Below, one piece after another: positions 35,472 to 44,485 of a DNA stretch of 64,000 nucleotides (positions within the stretch are counted from its first letter, which is position 1; every line of letters starts with the position of its first letter). The stretch comes from Microbulbifer sediminum. Lineage in GTDB: Bacteria; Pseudomonadota; Gammaproteobacteria; Pseudomonadales; Cellvibrionaceae. Position numbers and translations under genes: made by a program. The notes beneath the pieces are model-generated. The model worked only from the letters and a program-made list of their open reading frames with translations, was not told where the DNA came from and did not search any database. Location: assembly GCF_021729035.1 (NCBI RefSeq), contig NZ_JAJSAP010000001.1, forward strand, positions 604,222-668,221, written 5' to 3'.

Positions 35472-35726
35472 CTAGATCAGCCGGTTATAAATACCGGCCA
35501 GCAGCCAGGCAATCAGCCCGGCGGATATAGACCAGGCCACCAGGCCCAGCAACACGCCGCCGAGCGTCAGCTGCCACCCCATGGCCGAAATGTCCATATG
35601 AACCATGTGTCCGGACATCTCCATCATCATGGTGGGCATCAGCAGCACCAGCAACGCACACAGCAGCCACGCAATGCCAAAGCTGATCGCAGTGGCAAGC
35701 CCAAATTTTGCCGCATCCAGTTTCAT
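35472..35726 (-). CDS. DUF5676 small membrane protein
   Basis: An 84-residue protein with two membrane helices (about 9-30 and 50-78) separated by MMMEMSGHMVHM, a Met/His-rich periplasmic loop. It matches DUF5676, found in heavy-metal resistance clusters. The Met/His loop suggests copper contact. AAGGAGAGG precedes ATG 35726. It is convergent with the NTF2-like gene and probably belongs to the minus-strand metal operon. Confidence 0.82.
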   Translation of the reverse strand: MKLDAAKFGLATAISFGIAWLLCALLVLLMPTMMMEMSGHMVHMDISAMGWQLTLGGVLLGLVAWSISAGLIAWLLAGIYNRLI

Positions 35727-35771
35727 TGTCCTCTCCTTTCCCAAGGGTGACAGGGGTGAACTGTTGACCCG

Positions 35772-36230
35772 CTACATATCTTCCAGGCGATTGGCGCCCT
35801 GGGTCATCTGCATGGTCTCCCGCTCTTCCAGTTCTTTCACCTCCGCCATCAGTTCACGCGTGGTATCGGTGTCAGCGCGGGCGTGGAGGTAGCGGTAGAG
35901 TTCGATCACCTGCTGGTGCTGGTCGGCTACCATATCCATGATTTCCCCGGCATCCAGCTCGGCGAAAGGCGCATCGCAGTCAGTGCGATGAAGGATCGGG
36001 TTCTGCTCCCGGTAATCGTAGCACCAGGTTTCGAGAGCGCGGGTTTCCGCACGATCCTCAAACATCGCCACTAGCTCACCAAGCCGGTGCTCATGCTTCG
36101 CGAGATAATCCAGCAACAGGTCGGCACGGGCGTTCGGATTACTTTCAGCACTTTGCCTGAGACTATCTCCCAGGCTCCGGTGAAACCTGGTGGTCCACTC
36201 CAGTACATCTCTCAGTGTTTCAACTTGCAT
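35772..36230 (-). CDS. helical protein of unknown function, copy A
   Basis: A 152-residue, almost all-alpha protein, not recognised as a named family. It aligns along its whole length with the next gene product (36302-36760). Shared elements are the N-terminus ETLxDxxxxTRxFH, LLxDYLA, a central TWCYxY, HxxVIxLYRxLHxRxxTxxxRELMA and an ending QGANRLED. The pattern of Glu and His suggests a four-helix ferritin-like bundle that could hold metal. ATG 36230 follows CCGGAG; the upstream frame to 36272 is unsupported. Its place in a copper cluster suggests a metal-linked or oxidative-stress role, which is an inference. Confidence 0.72.
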   Translation of the reverse strand: MQVETLRDVLEWTTRFHRSLGDSLRQSAESNPNARADLLLDYLAKHEHRLGELVAMFEDRAETRALETWCYDYREQNPILHRTDCDAPFAELDAGEIMDMVADQHQQVIELYRYLHARADTDTTRELMAEVKELEERETMQMTQGANRLEDM

Positions 36231-36301
36231 TGGGACTCCGGGCCAATTAGTCGTAGAAAAAAGTTGTGTCACAGTGGCGCGGTGAGACCTCCCGCACCGG
36301 C

Positions 36302-36760
36302 TCAGGCATCCTCGAGCCGGTTGGCGGCCTGCATCATCTGCATGGCCTGCTGCTCCTCGAGCGTTTTCAGATTGGCCATCAGTTCGCGCGAGGACTCCGT
36401 TTCCATCCGGCGGTGCAGGAAACGGTACAGCCCGATCACATCGTTGTGATAACCCATCACCACTTCCATGACCCGGTTGGGGTTCTCCTCCAGAGTCGGG
36501 ATCTCATTCACGTCTATATGGTCGATGGGGTGCTTGTGCAGGTACTCGTAGCACCAGGTGTTCAGGGCACCGCCGCCGGCGCCCCGTTCGATTGCGGTAA
36601 CCAGTTCGGCCAGCGTCTGCTCGAACTGCGCCAGGTAGTCGAACAAAAGCGCCGTGCGCGTGCTGCCAGACGCATTGCCGCCCTCCTTGAGGCGCTGGTG
36701 CAACTGCTGGTGAAAATCGCGGGTGCGGGCAATGATGTCCTGCAGTGTCTCGGTACGCAT
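36302..36760 (-). CDS. helical protein of unknown function, copy B
   Basis: A 152-residue paralogue of the neighbouring 35772-36230 protein, encoded just upstream on the same strand, so the pair probably arose by tandem duplication. It begins MRTETLQDIIARTRDFHQQL and ends QAMQMMQAANRLEDA, with Met- and Gln-rich last helices. The only cysteine is in the shared TWCYEYLH. Predicted to be soluble, with no signal peptide. GGAGG precedes ATG 36760. Function unknown. Confidence 0.75.
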   Translation of the reverse strand: MRTETLQDIIARTRDFHQQLHQRLKEGGNASGSTRTALLFDYLAQFEQTLAELVTAIERGAGGGALNTWCYEYLHKHPIDHIDVNEIPTLEENPNRVMEVVMGYHNDVIGLYRFLHRRMETESSRELMANLKTLEEQQAMQMMQAANRLEDA

Positions 36761-36866
36761 GGGTCCTCCGCCTGGGCCGGAAATTCTTTGCGGTGCGCCG
36801 TCCGGCGGCGCAGGTTCCGCGGTTACCTACAGACCTGAAGGTGACTCATCCCTTTTTCAACCCCCG

Positions 36867-37238
36867 TCATTCCACCGTCAGTGAACCCCGGTACATCTGC
36901 ATCTGGCAGGTAAACGGATATTTACCCGGTTCCGCCGCCGGCAGCTGCACCTGCGTGCGTTCACCCACGGCCAGCTGGGCGCTGACTTCCAGGTCGGGGA
37001 AGAGCACGTATTCCGCGCAGGGGCTCGGGTCCTCGCGGCGGAAGTAGAGCGTGGCCGGCTTGCCCGCGGGCAGGCGGATGTGGTCCGGCTCGTAGACGCC
37101 GTCCCTGACCAGGATCTCCGTCTGTTCATCTCCCACGTTTACCGACGCTTTGTCCTGGCCTGACTGGGCCAGCCAGAACCACCACACAATCGCCGCAATC
37201 AGCAACAGGCCGGAAATATTGATTAACAGGGTCGTCAC
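36867..37238 (-). CDS. membrane-anchored cupredoxin-domain protein
   Basis: A 123-residue protein with an N-terminal membrane anchor (about 4-24) and a periplasmic cupredoxin-like domain: [33 protein letters not shown] and [19 protein letters not shown]. The Cys/Met ligands (Cys in PFTCQM and the following Met) suit copper binding. The GTG start overlaps the stop of the copper ATPase gene, so the two are coupled. It may hand copper to or take copper from the ATPase. Confidence 0.88.
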   Translation of the reverse strand: MTTLLINISGLLLIAAIVWWFWLAQSGQDKASVNVGDEQTEILVRDGVYEPDHIRLPAGKPATLYFRREDPSPCAEYVLFPDLEVSAQLAVGERTQVQLPAAEPGKYPFTCQMQMYRGSLTVE

Positions 37239-39553
37239 TGTGCCTCTCCACTTTTTGCCGAATTCTTCGCTGTCACTGCAGGGTTGCTGCCTTCGGGCTG
37301 GAAGAAGCGCAGCCGGTTGGCATTGGTGACCACCGTCACCGAGGACATCGCCATGGCCGCGCCCGCGATCACCGGGCTCAGCAGCGCCCCGGTAAACGGA
37401 TACAGCACGCCCGCGGCAATGGGTATCCCCAGGGTGTTATAGATGAAGGCGCCAAACAGGTTCTGCTTGATGTTGCGCAACGTCGCCCGTGACAGCGCGA
37501 TGGCATCGGCCACCCCGTGCAGGGACGAGCGCATAAGGGTGACATCCGCGGTCTCGATCGCAACATCAGTGCCGGCACCGATGGCAAAACCGACATCCGC
37601 GCGCGCCAGCGCGGGCGCATCGTTGATACCGTCGCCAGCCATACCCACCTGCTCACCGCTCTGCTGCAGCTCACCGATGATTTTCTCCTTGTCCTCGGGC
37701 TGCAGTTCCGCGTGTACGCGATCGATACCCAGCTGGCGCGCGACCGCATGGGCGGTACCCTCGTTATCGCCGGTCAGCATCTCGATGCGCACTCCCAGCT
37801 GCTGCAGGCGCGCCACCGCTGCCTTCGCATCCTCGCGCAGCGGGTCGGAGACCGCGATAATCCCGGCCATGCGCCCGTCGACAGCCGCATACATTGCCGT
37901 GCGACCCTCCTCGCCAAGCTGCTTCACACGCTTGTCCCAGCTGCCGGTATCGATATTCTCGCGCTGCATCAGCTTGCGGTTGCCCAGCAGCAGCGCGCGC
38001 CCGTCGACGCGGCCGGAAACACCATGGGCGGTAATCGCCTCAAAGTCCTCTGTGCGCAGGAATTCAATATTCCGGTCGCGGGCCGCGGCCACCACCGCCG
38101 CCGCCAGCGGGTGCTCGGAGCCCTGCTCCAGGCTCGCCAGCAGTTGCAGCAGCTCGTCCCCGGTGCCATCGAAACTGTCATCCGCCTCGATCTCGGTAAG
38201 CCGCGGCTCCCCCTCGGTCAGGGTGCCGGTCTTGTCCACCACCAGGGTGTCTAGCTTGCTGGCCTGCTGCAACGCCTTGCCGTTGCGGATCAGCACACCG
38301 TGCTCGGCGCCCTTGCCTACCCCCACCATCACCGACATGGGCGTGGCCAGGCCCAGCGCACAGGGACAGGCGATGATCAGCACGGCGGTGAGCACCACCA
38401 GCACATGGGCCGCGCGGGGCTCGGGGCCGAAGTTGTACCAGGCCAGCGCGGCCAGCACCGCGATGATCATCACCGTGGGTACGAAAATGGCCGAGATCCG
38501 GTCCGCCAGCCGCGCAATGGGTACCCGCGAGCTCTGTGCGTTCTTCACCATTTCGATGATCTGCGCCAGGCGCGTGTCCGCGCCCACCTTCTCGGCGCGG
38601 AACAGCAGGGTGCCGTTCTTGTTCAGGGTACCCGCAGAGAGAGAGTCCCCCTCGCCCTTGTTTACCGGCACCGGCTCGCCGGTGAGCATGGACTCGTCCA
38701 CCAGGCTGCGGCCCTCTTCCACCGTACCGTCGACCGGGATCTTCTCCCCGGGCCGTACGCGGATCAGGTCCTCTACCTGGACCTGTTCGAGTGGCAGGTC
38801 CCGCTCCTCCCCGTCGCGCACCACCCGGGCGGTGGGATCCTGCAGTTCCAGCAATTTTTCCACCGCGGCGCTGGTGCGCCCGCGCGCGCGCAGTTCCAGC
38901 GCCTGGCCCAGGTTGATCAGGCCGATGATCATGGCGCTCGCTTCGAAGTAAACATGGCGCGACATCTCCGGCAGCGCCTGGGGCACAATCACCACCGCCA
39001 TGGAGAAGAGCCAGGCGGCACCGGTGCCGAGCGCCACCAGCGTGTCCATATTGGCATTATGGTGCCGAAATGCCCGCCAGGCACCGCTAAAGAAGTGGCC
39101 GCCGCAGTAAACCAGCACCCCCAGGGTCAACAGGCCGACAGTGCCCCACGCCAGCTGCTGCGCGGGAGAGTTCACCATCATCTCGCCCCCCAGCAGGCCC
39201 CACGCCATCAGCGGCACCCCCAGCCCCAGGGCCAGGAAGCAACGCAGCAGCAGCGACCGGTAGTGGCGCTGCTCCTCGGCGTGCTGTTGCTCGCGGCGCT
39301 CACGCTCGCTGCTGCGCACCCGCTCGGCGCCGTAGCCCGCCGCCTCAACGGCGGCGATACACTCGTCGTCGGTGGCGGACCCGGAAACCGCCAGGGTGCG
39401 ATCTGCCAGGTTCACCCGCGCCTCGGCCACGCCGGGCACAGCATCAAGGGCCGACTCGATGGAGCGGACACAACCCGCGCAGGTGACACCCTCCAGGCGG
39501 AAGGTGCGACTCTCCACCGGCGTTGATTCACTTCTGTTTGTCTTGTCAGGCAT
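37235..39553 (-). CDS. copA: copper-translocating P1B-type ATPase
   Basis: A 772-residue copper-exporting ATPase. An N-terminal HMA domain has GVTCAGC (Cys25, Cys28). Eight helices follow, with the actuator loop TGEPVPV near residue 290, the metal-binding [10 protein letters not shown] near 395, the phosphorylated Asp in DKTGTLT near 437, and the hinge [11 protein letters not shown] near 637. The CPC plus HMA pattern indicates Cu(I). GGAGGGA precedes ATG 39553. It exports cytoplasmic copper to the periplasm, where the CopA oxidase acts. No CueR-type regulator gene is adjacent. Confidence 0.96.
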   Translation of the reverse strand: MPDKTNRSESTPVESRTFRLEGVTCAGCVRSIESALDAVPGVAEARVNLADRTLAVSGSATDDECIAAVEAAGYGAERVRSSERERREQQHAEEQRHYRSLLLRCFLALGLGVPLMAWGLLGGEMMVNSPAQQLAWGTVGLLTLGVLVYCGGHFFSGAWRAFRHHNANMDTLVALGTGAAWLFSMAVVIVPQALPEMSRHVYFEASAMIIGLINLGQALELRARGRTSAAVEKLLELQDPTARVVRDGEERDLPLEQVQVEDLIRVRPGEKIPVDGTVEEGRSLVDESMLTGEPVPVNKGEGDSLSAGTLNKNGTLLFRAEKVGADTRLAQIIEMVKNAQSSRVPIARLADRISAIFVPTVMIIAVLAALAWYNFGPEPRAAHVLVVLTAVLIIACPCALGLATPMSVMVGVGKGAEHGVLIRNGKALQQASKLDTLVVDKTGTLTEGEPRLTEIEADDSFDGTGDELLQLLASLEQGSEHPLAAAVVAAARDRNIEFLRTEDFEAITAHGVSGRVDGRALLLGNRKLMQRENIDTGSWDKRVKQLGEEGRTAMYAAVDGRMAGIIAVSDPLREDAKAAVARLQQLGVRIEMLTGDNEGTAHAVARQLGIDRVHAELQPEDKEKIIGELQQSGEQVGMAGDGINDAPALARADVGFAIGAGTDVAIETADVTLMRSSLHGVADAIALSRATLRNIKQNLFGAFIYNTLGIPIAAGVLYPFTGALLSPVIAGAAMAMSSVTVVTNANRLRFFQPEGSNPAVTAKNSAKSGEAQ

Positions 39554-39592
39554 GCTCCCTCCATCAATTCCAGCGTGGCGCGAAGTGTAGAA

Positions 39593-39611
39593 CCCTGCCC
39601 CGGGGGCAGGG
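39593..39611 (-). terminator. hairpin between DUF318 permease and copper ATPase genes
   Basis: An 8-bp stem (CCCTGCCC / GGGCAGGG, loop of 3) lies 23 bases after the permease stop and upstream of the ATPase ribosome site. It lacks a T tract, so it may separate expression of the two genes only in part. Confidence 0.45.
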
Positions 39612-39633
39612 CAAGGGACCGGCCGAATCCGCC

Positions 39634-40836
39634 TCAGGCAGGCAGGAAAACACCGATTGCCAGCCAGAGGGCCGCCAGGCCTGCCAGAGTCAGCAGGACT
39701 TTATCGGTCATCCTTTCCGTCTTGAGTCCCGGCAGGCCCCTGGCCTTCCAACGCCAGGCAAGGAACCATATCCCCTGGGCCAGGAACGCCAGGTTCAGGA
39801 ACAGGGTGTAGTCCACTTTGAAGAACTCCCGGTCCGTTACCGTCTTGGCGATGGACGAGTCGGGGAGCAGGTCAAGGGCGGCAAAACCGTAGTGCAGCAG
39901 CATGGCACTGGTCACCAGGATCACCAGGAACACCCCGAGAATATAGAGCGCCATTTTCCAGCCGTAGTATTCCGCCTGCACCCGCAGCACCGGCAGCACT
40001 ACCAGGTCACTGAAGATAAACGCCATGATACCGGCGAAAGCCACACCGTTATCGAACAGCACCGCCGCCAGCGGGATGTTGCCCATGGAACCGATGAAGG
40101 TGAAGAATGCGGCAATCGGCCCCACCAGTGCTTGCAGCAGCACCTCCCAGAAGGCCGGATCAGTCTTGCCGGAGCCGACGAACAGGGTCTGGAAAAACGA
40201 TTTCGGCACGAAGGCTGCGATAATGCCGGCCACGGTAAAGCCCACCGTGACGTCCTTCCATACCATGTGCCATTCCATGACGTATTTGCTCGCCACCTGG
40301 CGCCAGCCCTCGCGGCTGCGGACCAGTTCCTTCCAGTCGGGAATCTCACTGTCGTTGTCGCCGCTGCCCTCGGCCTCACGGGCCCGTTCGCGGGCCTTCT
40401 TCACCAGCTTTTTGGGCGCCGTGAGGCGCACCAGCAGCCACATCAGCAGGATCAGCAGCACGCCACCGACGTACTCACCCACCACGAACTGCCAGCTGAG
40501 GAATACCGCAATCACAATGCCCAGCTCGATCACCAGGTTGGTCGAAGCCAGCAGGAAGGCCAGCGCCGGCACCAGCCCGGCGCCCTTGGCAAACAGGGCG
40601 CGGGTCGCGGCCAGCGCAGCAAAGGAACAGGAACTGGAGATAAAACCGAAGAAAGCAGCCAGCCCGACGCTGCCCGCGCCGGTCTCGCCCATGCTCTTGC
40701 GCATGCGCTCGCGGGTGACGAACACCTGGATCATGCTGCTGATCAGGTAGCCCAGGCCAAAAGCCCAGAAGGCCATCCAGAACAGGCCCAGGGTAGTCAC
40801 AGCCGCCTCGTGCCAGGTGGCGAGGAAAGATTGCAT
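39634..40836 (-). CDS. DUF318/ArsP-like permease
   Basis: A 400-residue permease with about ten helices and a charged cytoplasmic loop near residues 145-200 ([13 protein letters not shown]). The motif [20 protein letters not shown] is characteristic of the DUF318 (ArsP_1-type) family. The substrate is unclear: members include organoarsenical exporters, but the cysteine signature and copper neighbours suggest another metal or metalloid. ATG 40836 follows TGGAGATAAG; a 28-codon upstream extension lacks support. It reads toward the copper ATPase gene. Confidence 0.85.
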   Translation of the reverse strand: MQSFLATWHEAAVTTLGLFWMAFWAFGLGYLISSMIQVFVTRERMRKSMGETGAGSVGLAAFFGFISSSCSFAALAATRALFAKGAGLVPALAFLLASTNLVIELGIVIAVFLSWQFVVGEYVGGVLLILLMWLLVRLTAPKKLVKKARERAREAEGSGDNDSEIPDWKELVRSREGWRQVASKYVMEWHMVWKDVTVGFTVAGIIAAFVPKSFFQTLFVGSGKTDPAFWEVLLQALVGPIAAFFTFIGSMGNIPLAAVLFDNGVAFAGIMAFIFSDLVVLPVLRVQAEYYGWKMALYILGVFLVILVTSAMLLHYGFAALDLLPDSSIAKTVTDREFFKVDYTLFLNLAFLAQGIWFLAWRWKARGLPGLKTERMTDKVLLTLAGLAALWLAIGVFLPA

Positions 40837-41009
40837 CGTCTTATCTCCAGATTCGTGGGGCCCGCCAGGGACCACTCTGTTACTTTCGCGAAACGCAATT
40901 TCTGCGCCATAGCAAACCACAGGAGGGACTATAGGGTCAAAATTGGTCAGGCTTTCACCGCCGACATAAGCACCCTGCGGGAAGCCTGAGGGAGTGATAG
41001 AATCGCGCC

Positions 41010-42368
41010 ATGAAACACCCCCTGCTACCGGAACGCCCCCTGAGCCTGTCCCCCACTCTGGCCGCCACCATCGGCCTGGAGGAAGCGGTGCTGCTCACAG
41101 CGCTCGGCGACCTGCTGCCGTTCCTGCAGCCGGAATCGCACCCGGGGCGCGACTGGTACACCGCGGACGGCGAGCAACTACAGCAGCTGCTGCCATTCTG
41201 GGAGCCGGCGGACATCCAGCGCGTGGCCACCAGCCTGCGCAACCAGGGTGCCCTGCTGCTGGGCTCGGCGCCCTATGGCGGCAGCCTGCAGCTCAAGTTC
41301 GCCCTGCCGGGGGAACACCGACGCCCGGAAGGCGCCGCCCAGCCCGACCAGGGGCACCACAGCCTGCAGCCGCGGATGCGGGAACCCGCACCGCCCGAGC
41401 ACAGCGGGCGCAGCGCCAACACTATAGCGCCCGGCTGGCAGCCGGACCGGGAGACCCAGGCACGCATCGCCCAGCTGGGAGTACCCGAGCACTTCTGGCG
41501 TGAACAGCTGCCGGAGTTCGTCACCTACTGGCGGGAGCGGGGTGAACCCCGCCATTCCTTCGGTTCCCTGTTCCTCAAGCAGGTGAAGAGCCGCTGGGAG
41601 GCCTTTCGCGCCACTGCCCAGCGCAAGCAGCCACTGCCCGGGGAGTGGTACCCGGGTGAGGACACGCTGCGCAAACTGGCGGACGAAGGCGTGCCCAGCA
41701 CCTTTGTACAGCGGGCCCTGCAGCGCTTTGGTGACTATCACCGCTCCAGCGGCAAGCAGTCCATCTCCTGGGACCTGGAATTCAACGACTGGGTCATGGA
41801 GGACTGGGAGAAGCAGGACACACCGTTTATCGAAAAGCGCAAGCCGGTGGCCATGACCCGCGACTGGCAGCCCAGCGAACATACCTGGGAGCAGTTGCGC
41901 CGACTGGCCATCAACCCCAACTTCGCTGCCGAGTTGCTGCCCGAGTTTATCTACAAGTGGCTCGAGCGCGGCGGCCACAGCGCCCGCTGGGGGGAACTGT
42001 TTATTGAATACGCACGCGAGGAGTGGGCCTACTACTGCCAGGGGATCGAGAAGAACCCGGTAGCCAAACCCATCCCGCGCAACTGGCAACCCGGAGGCGA
42101 CTGCTTGAGCCACCTGGTGAACCAGTGTGAAATAGACCGCGACTTCGCCCTGTCGCTGGTCCCCGAGTTCATCATTTACTGGCGGGGCCAGAATGCGGCG
42201 CGCAAGAGCTGGGACGCCGTGTTCGTCCGCCACGCGCGCTACCAGTGGGCAGAGCGCAACAAGCTGGCGATAGGACAATCTCATGGCACGCAGCAACACA
42301 ACCACACCGACAACCAGCGCACCCGCGACCGCTCCGTCCTCGACATCGTCACGGACACAGACTGGTAA
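41010..42368 (+). CDS. DnaT-like primosomal protein with four tandem DnaT-type repeats
   Basis: A 452-residue protein. The N-terminal domain (about 1-100) resembles the start of DnaT-like helicase-loading proteins. Four similar units follow at about 141-199, 211-268, 284-341 and 357-415. Each has the pattern W-x-P...L...LPEF..YW...G....W...F......W. DnaT normally has one such C-terminal single-strand-DNA-binding unit, so fourfold repetition is unusual. It is followed by a phage-P/DnaC-like gene whose start lies inside this one. The likely role is primosome assembly or helicase loading. Confidence 0.83.
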   Translation: MKHPLLPERPLSLSPTLAATIGLEEAVLLTALGDLLPFLQPESHPGRDWYTADGEQLQQLLPFWEPADIQRVATSLRNQGALLLGSAPYGGSLQLKFALPGEHRRPEGAAQPDQGHHSLQPRMREPAPPEHSGRSANTIAPGWQPDRETQARIAQLGVPEHFWREQLPEFVTYWRERGEPRHSFGSLFLKQVKSRWEAFRATAQRKQPLPGEWYPGEDTLRKLADEGVPSTFVQRALQRFGDYHRSSGKQSISWDLEFNDWVMEDWEKQDTPFIEKRKPVAMTRDWQPSEHTWEQLRRLAINPNFAAELLPEFIYKWLERGGHSARWGELFIEYAREEWAYYCQGIEKNPVAKPIPRNWQPGGDCLSHLVNQCEIDRDFALSLVPEFIIYWRGQNAARKSWDAVFVRHARYQWAERNKLAIGQSHGTQQHNHTDNQRTRDRSVLDIVTDTDW

Positions 42369-42945
42369 TGACACTGGCGGCGAACAACTGAACGCACGCA
42401 AGCGGGCCCTGAACGAGGTTTTCGGCCTGCTCAAGCTCAGCTATCACAACCAGTTCAACTCGGCCTTTCCCGACACCGAGACCCTGAACCACGCCAAGCG
42501 CCTGTGGCTGGAGTCGCTGGCAGCCTTCAGCCCGGAGCAGATCGTTGCCGGCGCCAAGCGCGCGATCCGGCAGAGCGAATACCTGCCTACGGTCCACAAG
42601 ATGCTGCAACTCTGCGCCGCCGGCGACAACGGCCTGCCCGAAGCGCGGGCGGCCTATCGCGAGGCCTGCAACGCCCCCAGCCCCAAGGCCGCATACCAGT
42701 GGAGCCACCCGGCGGTTTACCACGCCGGCCGCGAGGCCAACTGGTTCTTCCTCGCCAACAACCCGGAACACGTGGCCTACCCGGTGTTCGCCGAGCACTA
42801 CCGCAAGATCTGCGCGCGTGTGCTCGAGGGTGAGGCATTGCCGAAGCCCGAGCAGCCCCTGCTGGAAGAAAAACCCGGCAAGCCGCTGAGCAAGGCGGAA
42901 AATGCCGAGCGCATGGCAAAACTGCGCGAAGACCTGGAACTCTGA
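42283..42945 (+). CDS. replication protein P-like (DnaC-type) helicase-loading protein
   Basis: A 220-residue protein matching the phage replication protein P family. Features are ALNEVFGLLKLSYHNQFNSAFP, SPEQIVAGAKRAIRQSEYLPTVHKML and a C-terminal KPLSKAENAERMAKLREDL. Family members recruit the replicative helicase DnaB. Its ATG lies 86 bases before the stop of the DnaT-like gene in another frame, so the two are made from overlapping reading frames. No ATPase motif is seen, in contrast with E. coli DnaC. The N-terminal 40 residues are Thr/Ser-rich and low complexity. Confidence 0.8.
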   Translation: MARSNTTTPTTSAPATAPSSTSSRTQTGNDTGGEQLNARKRALNEVFGLLKLSYHNQFNSAFPDTETLNHAKRLWLESLAAFSPEQIVAGAKRAIRQSEYLPTVHKMLQLCAAGDNGLPEARAAYREACNAPSPKAAYQWSHPAVYHAGREANWFFLANNPEHVAYPVFAEHYRKICARVLEGEALPKPEQPLLEEKPGKPLSKAENAERMAKLREDLEL

Positions 42946-42974
42946 TCCGGGCCGGAAGCTCCGGCACCGCGGGA

Positions 42975-42992
42975 GGCGGGGATTGTCCCGCC
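42975..42992 (+). terminator. terminator hairpin after the replication gene
   Basis: A 6-bp stem (GGCGGG / CCCGCC) is followed by AAAATT about 30 bases after the stop. The weak T tract makes this a moderate candidate. Confidence 0.5.
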
Positions 42993-43074
42993 AAAATTCA
43001 TCGGCCGGCGGGCAATCTGCGTACGGTTGGGGGAGGATAGCTCCAGGATAACAACCAGCCCCGCAGGTAACGCC

Positions 43075-43809
43075 ATGCCCAGGCCCCAGCCCACGCTCCC
43101 GGTTTTCCCGCCCACACCCGTTGTTTCACTACTGGCTTTCCTGCTGGCCCTGCCGGCCAGTGCCGACTTCTACTCCCACCGCTACGTCGGCGCCAGTATT
43201 GGTGATGCCGGCACCGGAGAGTTCTGCCGCCAGGCCACCGACGCGGTACAAAGGTTCAGCTTCAATGGCCAGCCGGCGCAATTACTGAACTGCGATGCGG
43301 GCGGTGGGAACTGGAAGCTGTTCACCGGATGGCGCTGGACTCCCTACCTCGCCGTGGAAGCCAGCCTGCAGCAACTGGCCGGCAACGACCTGGACTTCGA
43401 GTTCCGCAGTGAACGCGGGGAGTTCCTGCGCTTTGAGGATGAGCTGGAAACCTACCTGGTCAACGTGCACGCGGTGGGGCACTGGCCGGTCTACGGTGGC
43501 CTGAGCCTGTTCGCCAAGGCCGGCGCTGGAGCCTGGAATATGCAATTATCCCAGCGCCAGTCGGGAGAGCTGCTGTTTTTCTTCCTGGAGGACGGCGTCG
43601 TCATGGAGGAACTGGTCCCCGTCAGCGGCAGCAGCGGTACCTCCGACAACGGCTTCCACTACGGCTACGGCGCCGGCATCAGCTACCGCCACCACAACAG
43701 CTGGACGCTGCGCGCCGAGTGGGAGAGTTTCAGCGATATCGGCAGCGACGACCTGCGCGGAGAGTTCGATGTAGAAACGGCATCGCTGGGGTGGAGCATG
43801 CATTTCTAA
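43075..43809 (+). CDS. outer-membrane beta-barrel protein
   Basis: A 244-residue protein with a signal peptide (ending ASA), then alternating amphipathic strands ending SLGWSMHF. The final Phe suits BAM insertion. Strands such as WKLFTGWRWTPYLAVEASLQ and GYGAGISYRHHNSWTLRAEW resemble the OmpA-like eight-stranded transmembrane domain. Two cysteines (FCRQATD, LNCDAGG) near the N-terminus may form a disulfide. No periplasmic domain is attached. Specific function unknown. Confidence 0.82.
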   Translation: MPRPQPTLPVFPPTPVVSLLAFLLALPASADFYSHRYVGASIGDAGTGEFCRQATDAVQRFSFNGQPAQLLNCDAGGGNWKLFTGWRWTPYLAVEASLQQLAGNDLDFEFRSERGEFLRFEDELETYLVNVHAVGHWPVYGGLSLFAKAGAGAWNMQLSQRQSGELLFFFLEDGVVMEELVPVSGSSGTSDNGFHYGYGAGISYRHHNSWTLRAEWESFSDIGSDDLRGEFDVETASLGWSMHF

Positions 43810-43842
43810 ACCACTGGCAAACACTCATGCCCATTGCTACCC

Positions 43843-43870
43843 CGCAGGAGCGGCCGCTGGCCGCGACCGG
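43843..43870. repeat. REP-like palindromic intergenic repeat
   Basis: The 20-base core CGGCCGCTGGCCGCGACCGG is nearly identical (18/20) to 14668-14687 in another intergenic gap. It is GC-rich and palindromic, like REP elements of pseudomonads. It lies between two convergent genes. Confidence 0.5.
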
Positions 43871-43874
43871 CCCC

Positions 43875-44414
43875 CTACCACTTCATCATCGGCAAGGGCC
43901 GGAATGGGTGGCGCGGCAGCCAGTGAAGGGCACGCTTGCCCAGGTTGCGGTGGAATCCGGCATTGGGAAAAGCGCTGCGCACCTCCTCCACCTGCCCACG
44001 GTCCAGCCCAAAACGGACCAGGCCGCAGGAAAAGTCCACCAGGTCGCCACGCCGGAACAGCTCCACCATGGGTGCATACTCTCCCCGGTAACGACGCAGC
44101 TTGTGATGCTCACTGATCATCAGCCGCACCTCGTCGCACCAGTCTTCCAGGCCATTGTGCCGCAGGTACTGCATCGCCGGTGAAATCGAGGGCGGGATAT
44201 AGTCGACCGTGTCATCGACCCAGATGCCGATGTCGTGAAAGGCACCAGCGATCACCAGTTTCTGTCGCTCCACGGCACCGCAGTCGCGTAGTGCCATGCA
44301 GAAATGCAACATCCGGTAGATATGGTTGCGGTAGCCCCGGTATTCGGCGCCGATACACTCCCGCCAGTCGGCGAGAATTTCTTCCAGTAGCGGGATATTC
44401 TCTTCAATTTCCAT
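43875..44414 (-). CDS. HD domain protein
   Basis: A 179-residue protein with an HD-type metal-binding fold. The motif FHDIGIWVDDT (His-Asp pair) is preceded by a conserved NHIYRMLHF and followed by ISEHHKL, completing the metal ligands of an HD phosphohydrolase. The substrate cannot be read. ATG 44414 is chosen as the start; an ATG at 44432 is also possible. It lies 71 bases downstream of the phytase gene on the same strand and might be co-transcribed. Confidence 0.75.
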   Translation of the reverse strand: MEIEENIPLLEEILADWRECIGAEYRGYRNHIYRMLHFCMALRDCGAVERQKLVIAGAFHDIGIWVDDTVDYIPPSISPAMQYLRHNGLEDWCDEVRLMISEHHKLRRYRGEYAPMVELFRRGDLVDFSCGLVRFGLDRGQVEEVRSAFPNAGFHRNLGKRALHWLPRHPFRPLPMMKW

Positions 44415-44485
44415 GAGCAGGCACCGGTTCATCCAAAACAGCAAGGCCCGACGATGACAGCACCGCCGACTCCACTGGGGCAAAA

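Noticed and set aside
37443..38951. Plus-strand 502-codon frame opposite the copper ATPase
   Set aside because: Ser/Arg-rich antisense frame; the ATPase motifs on the other strand are complete.
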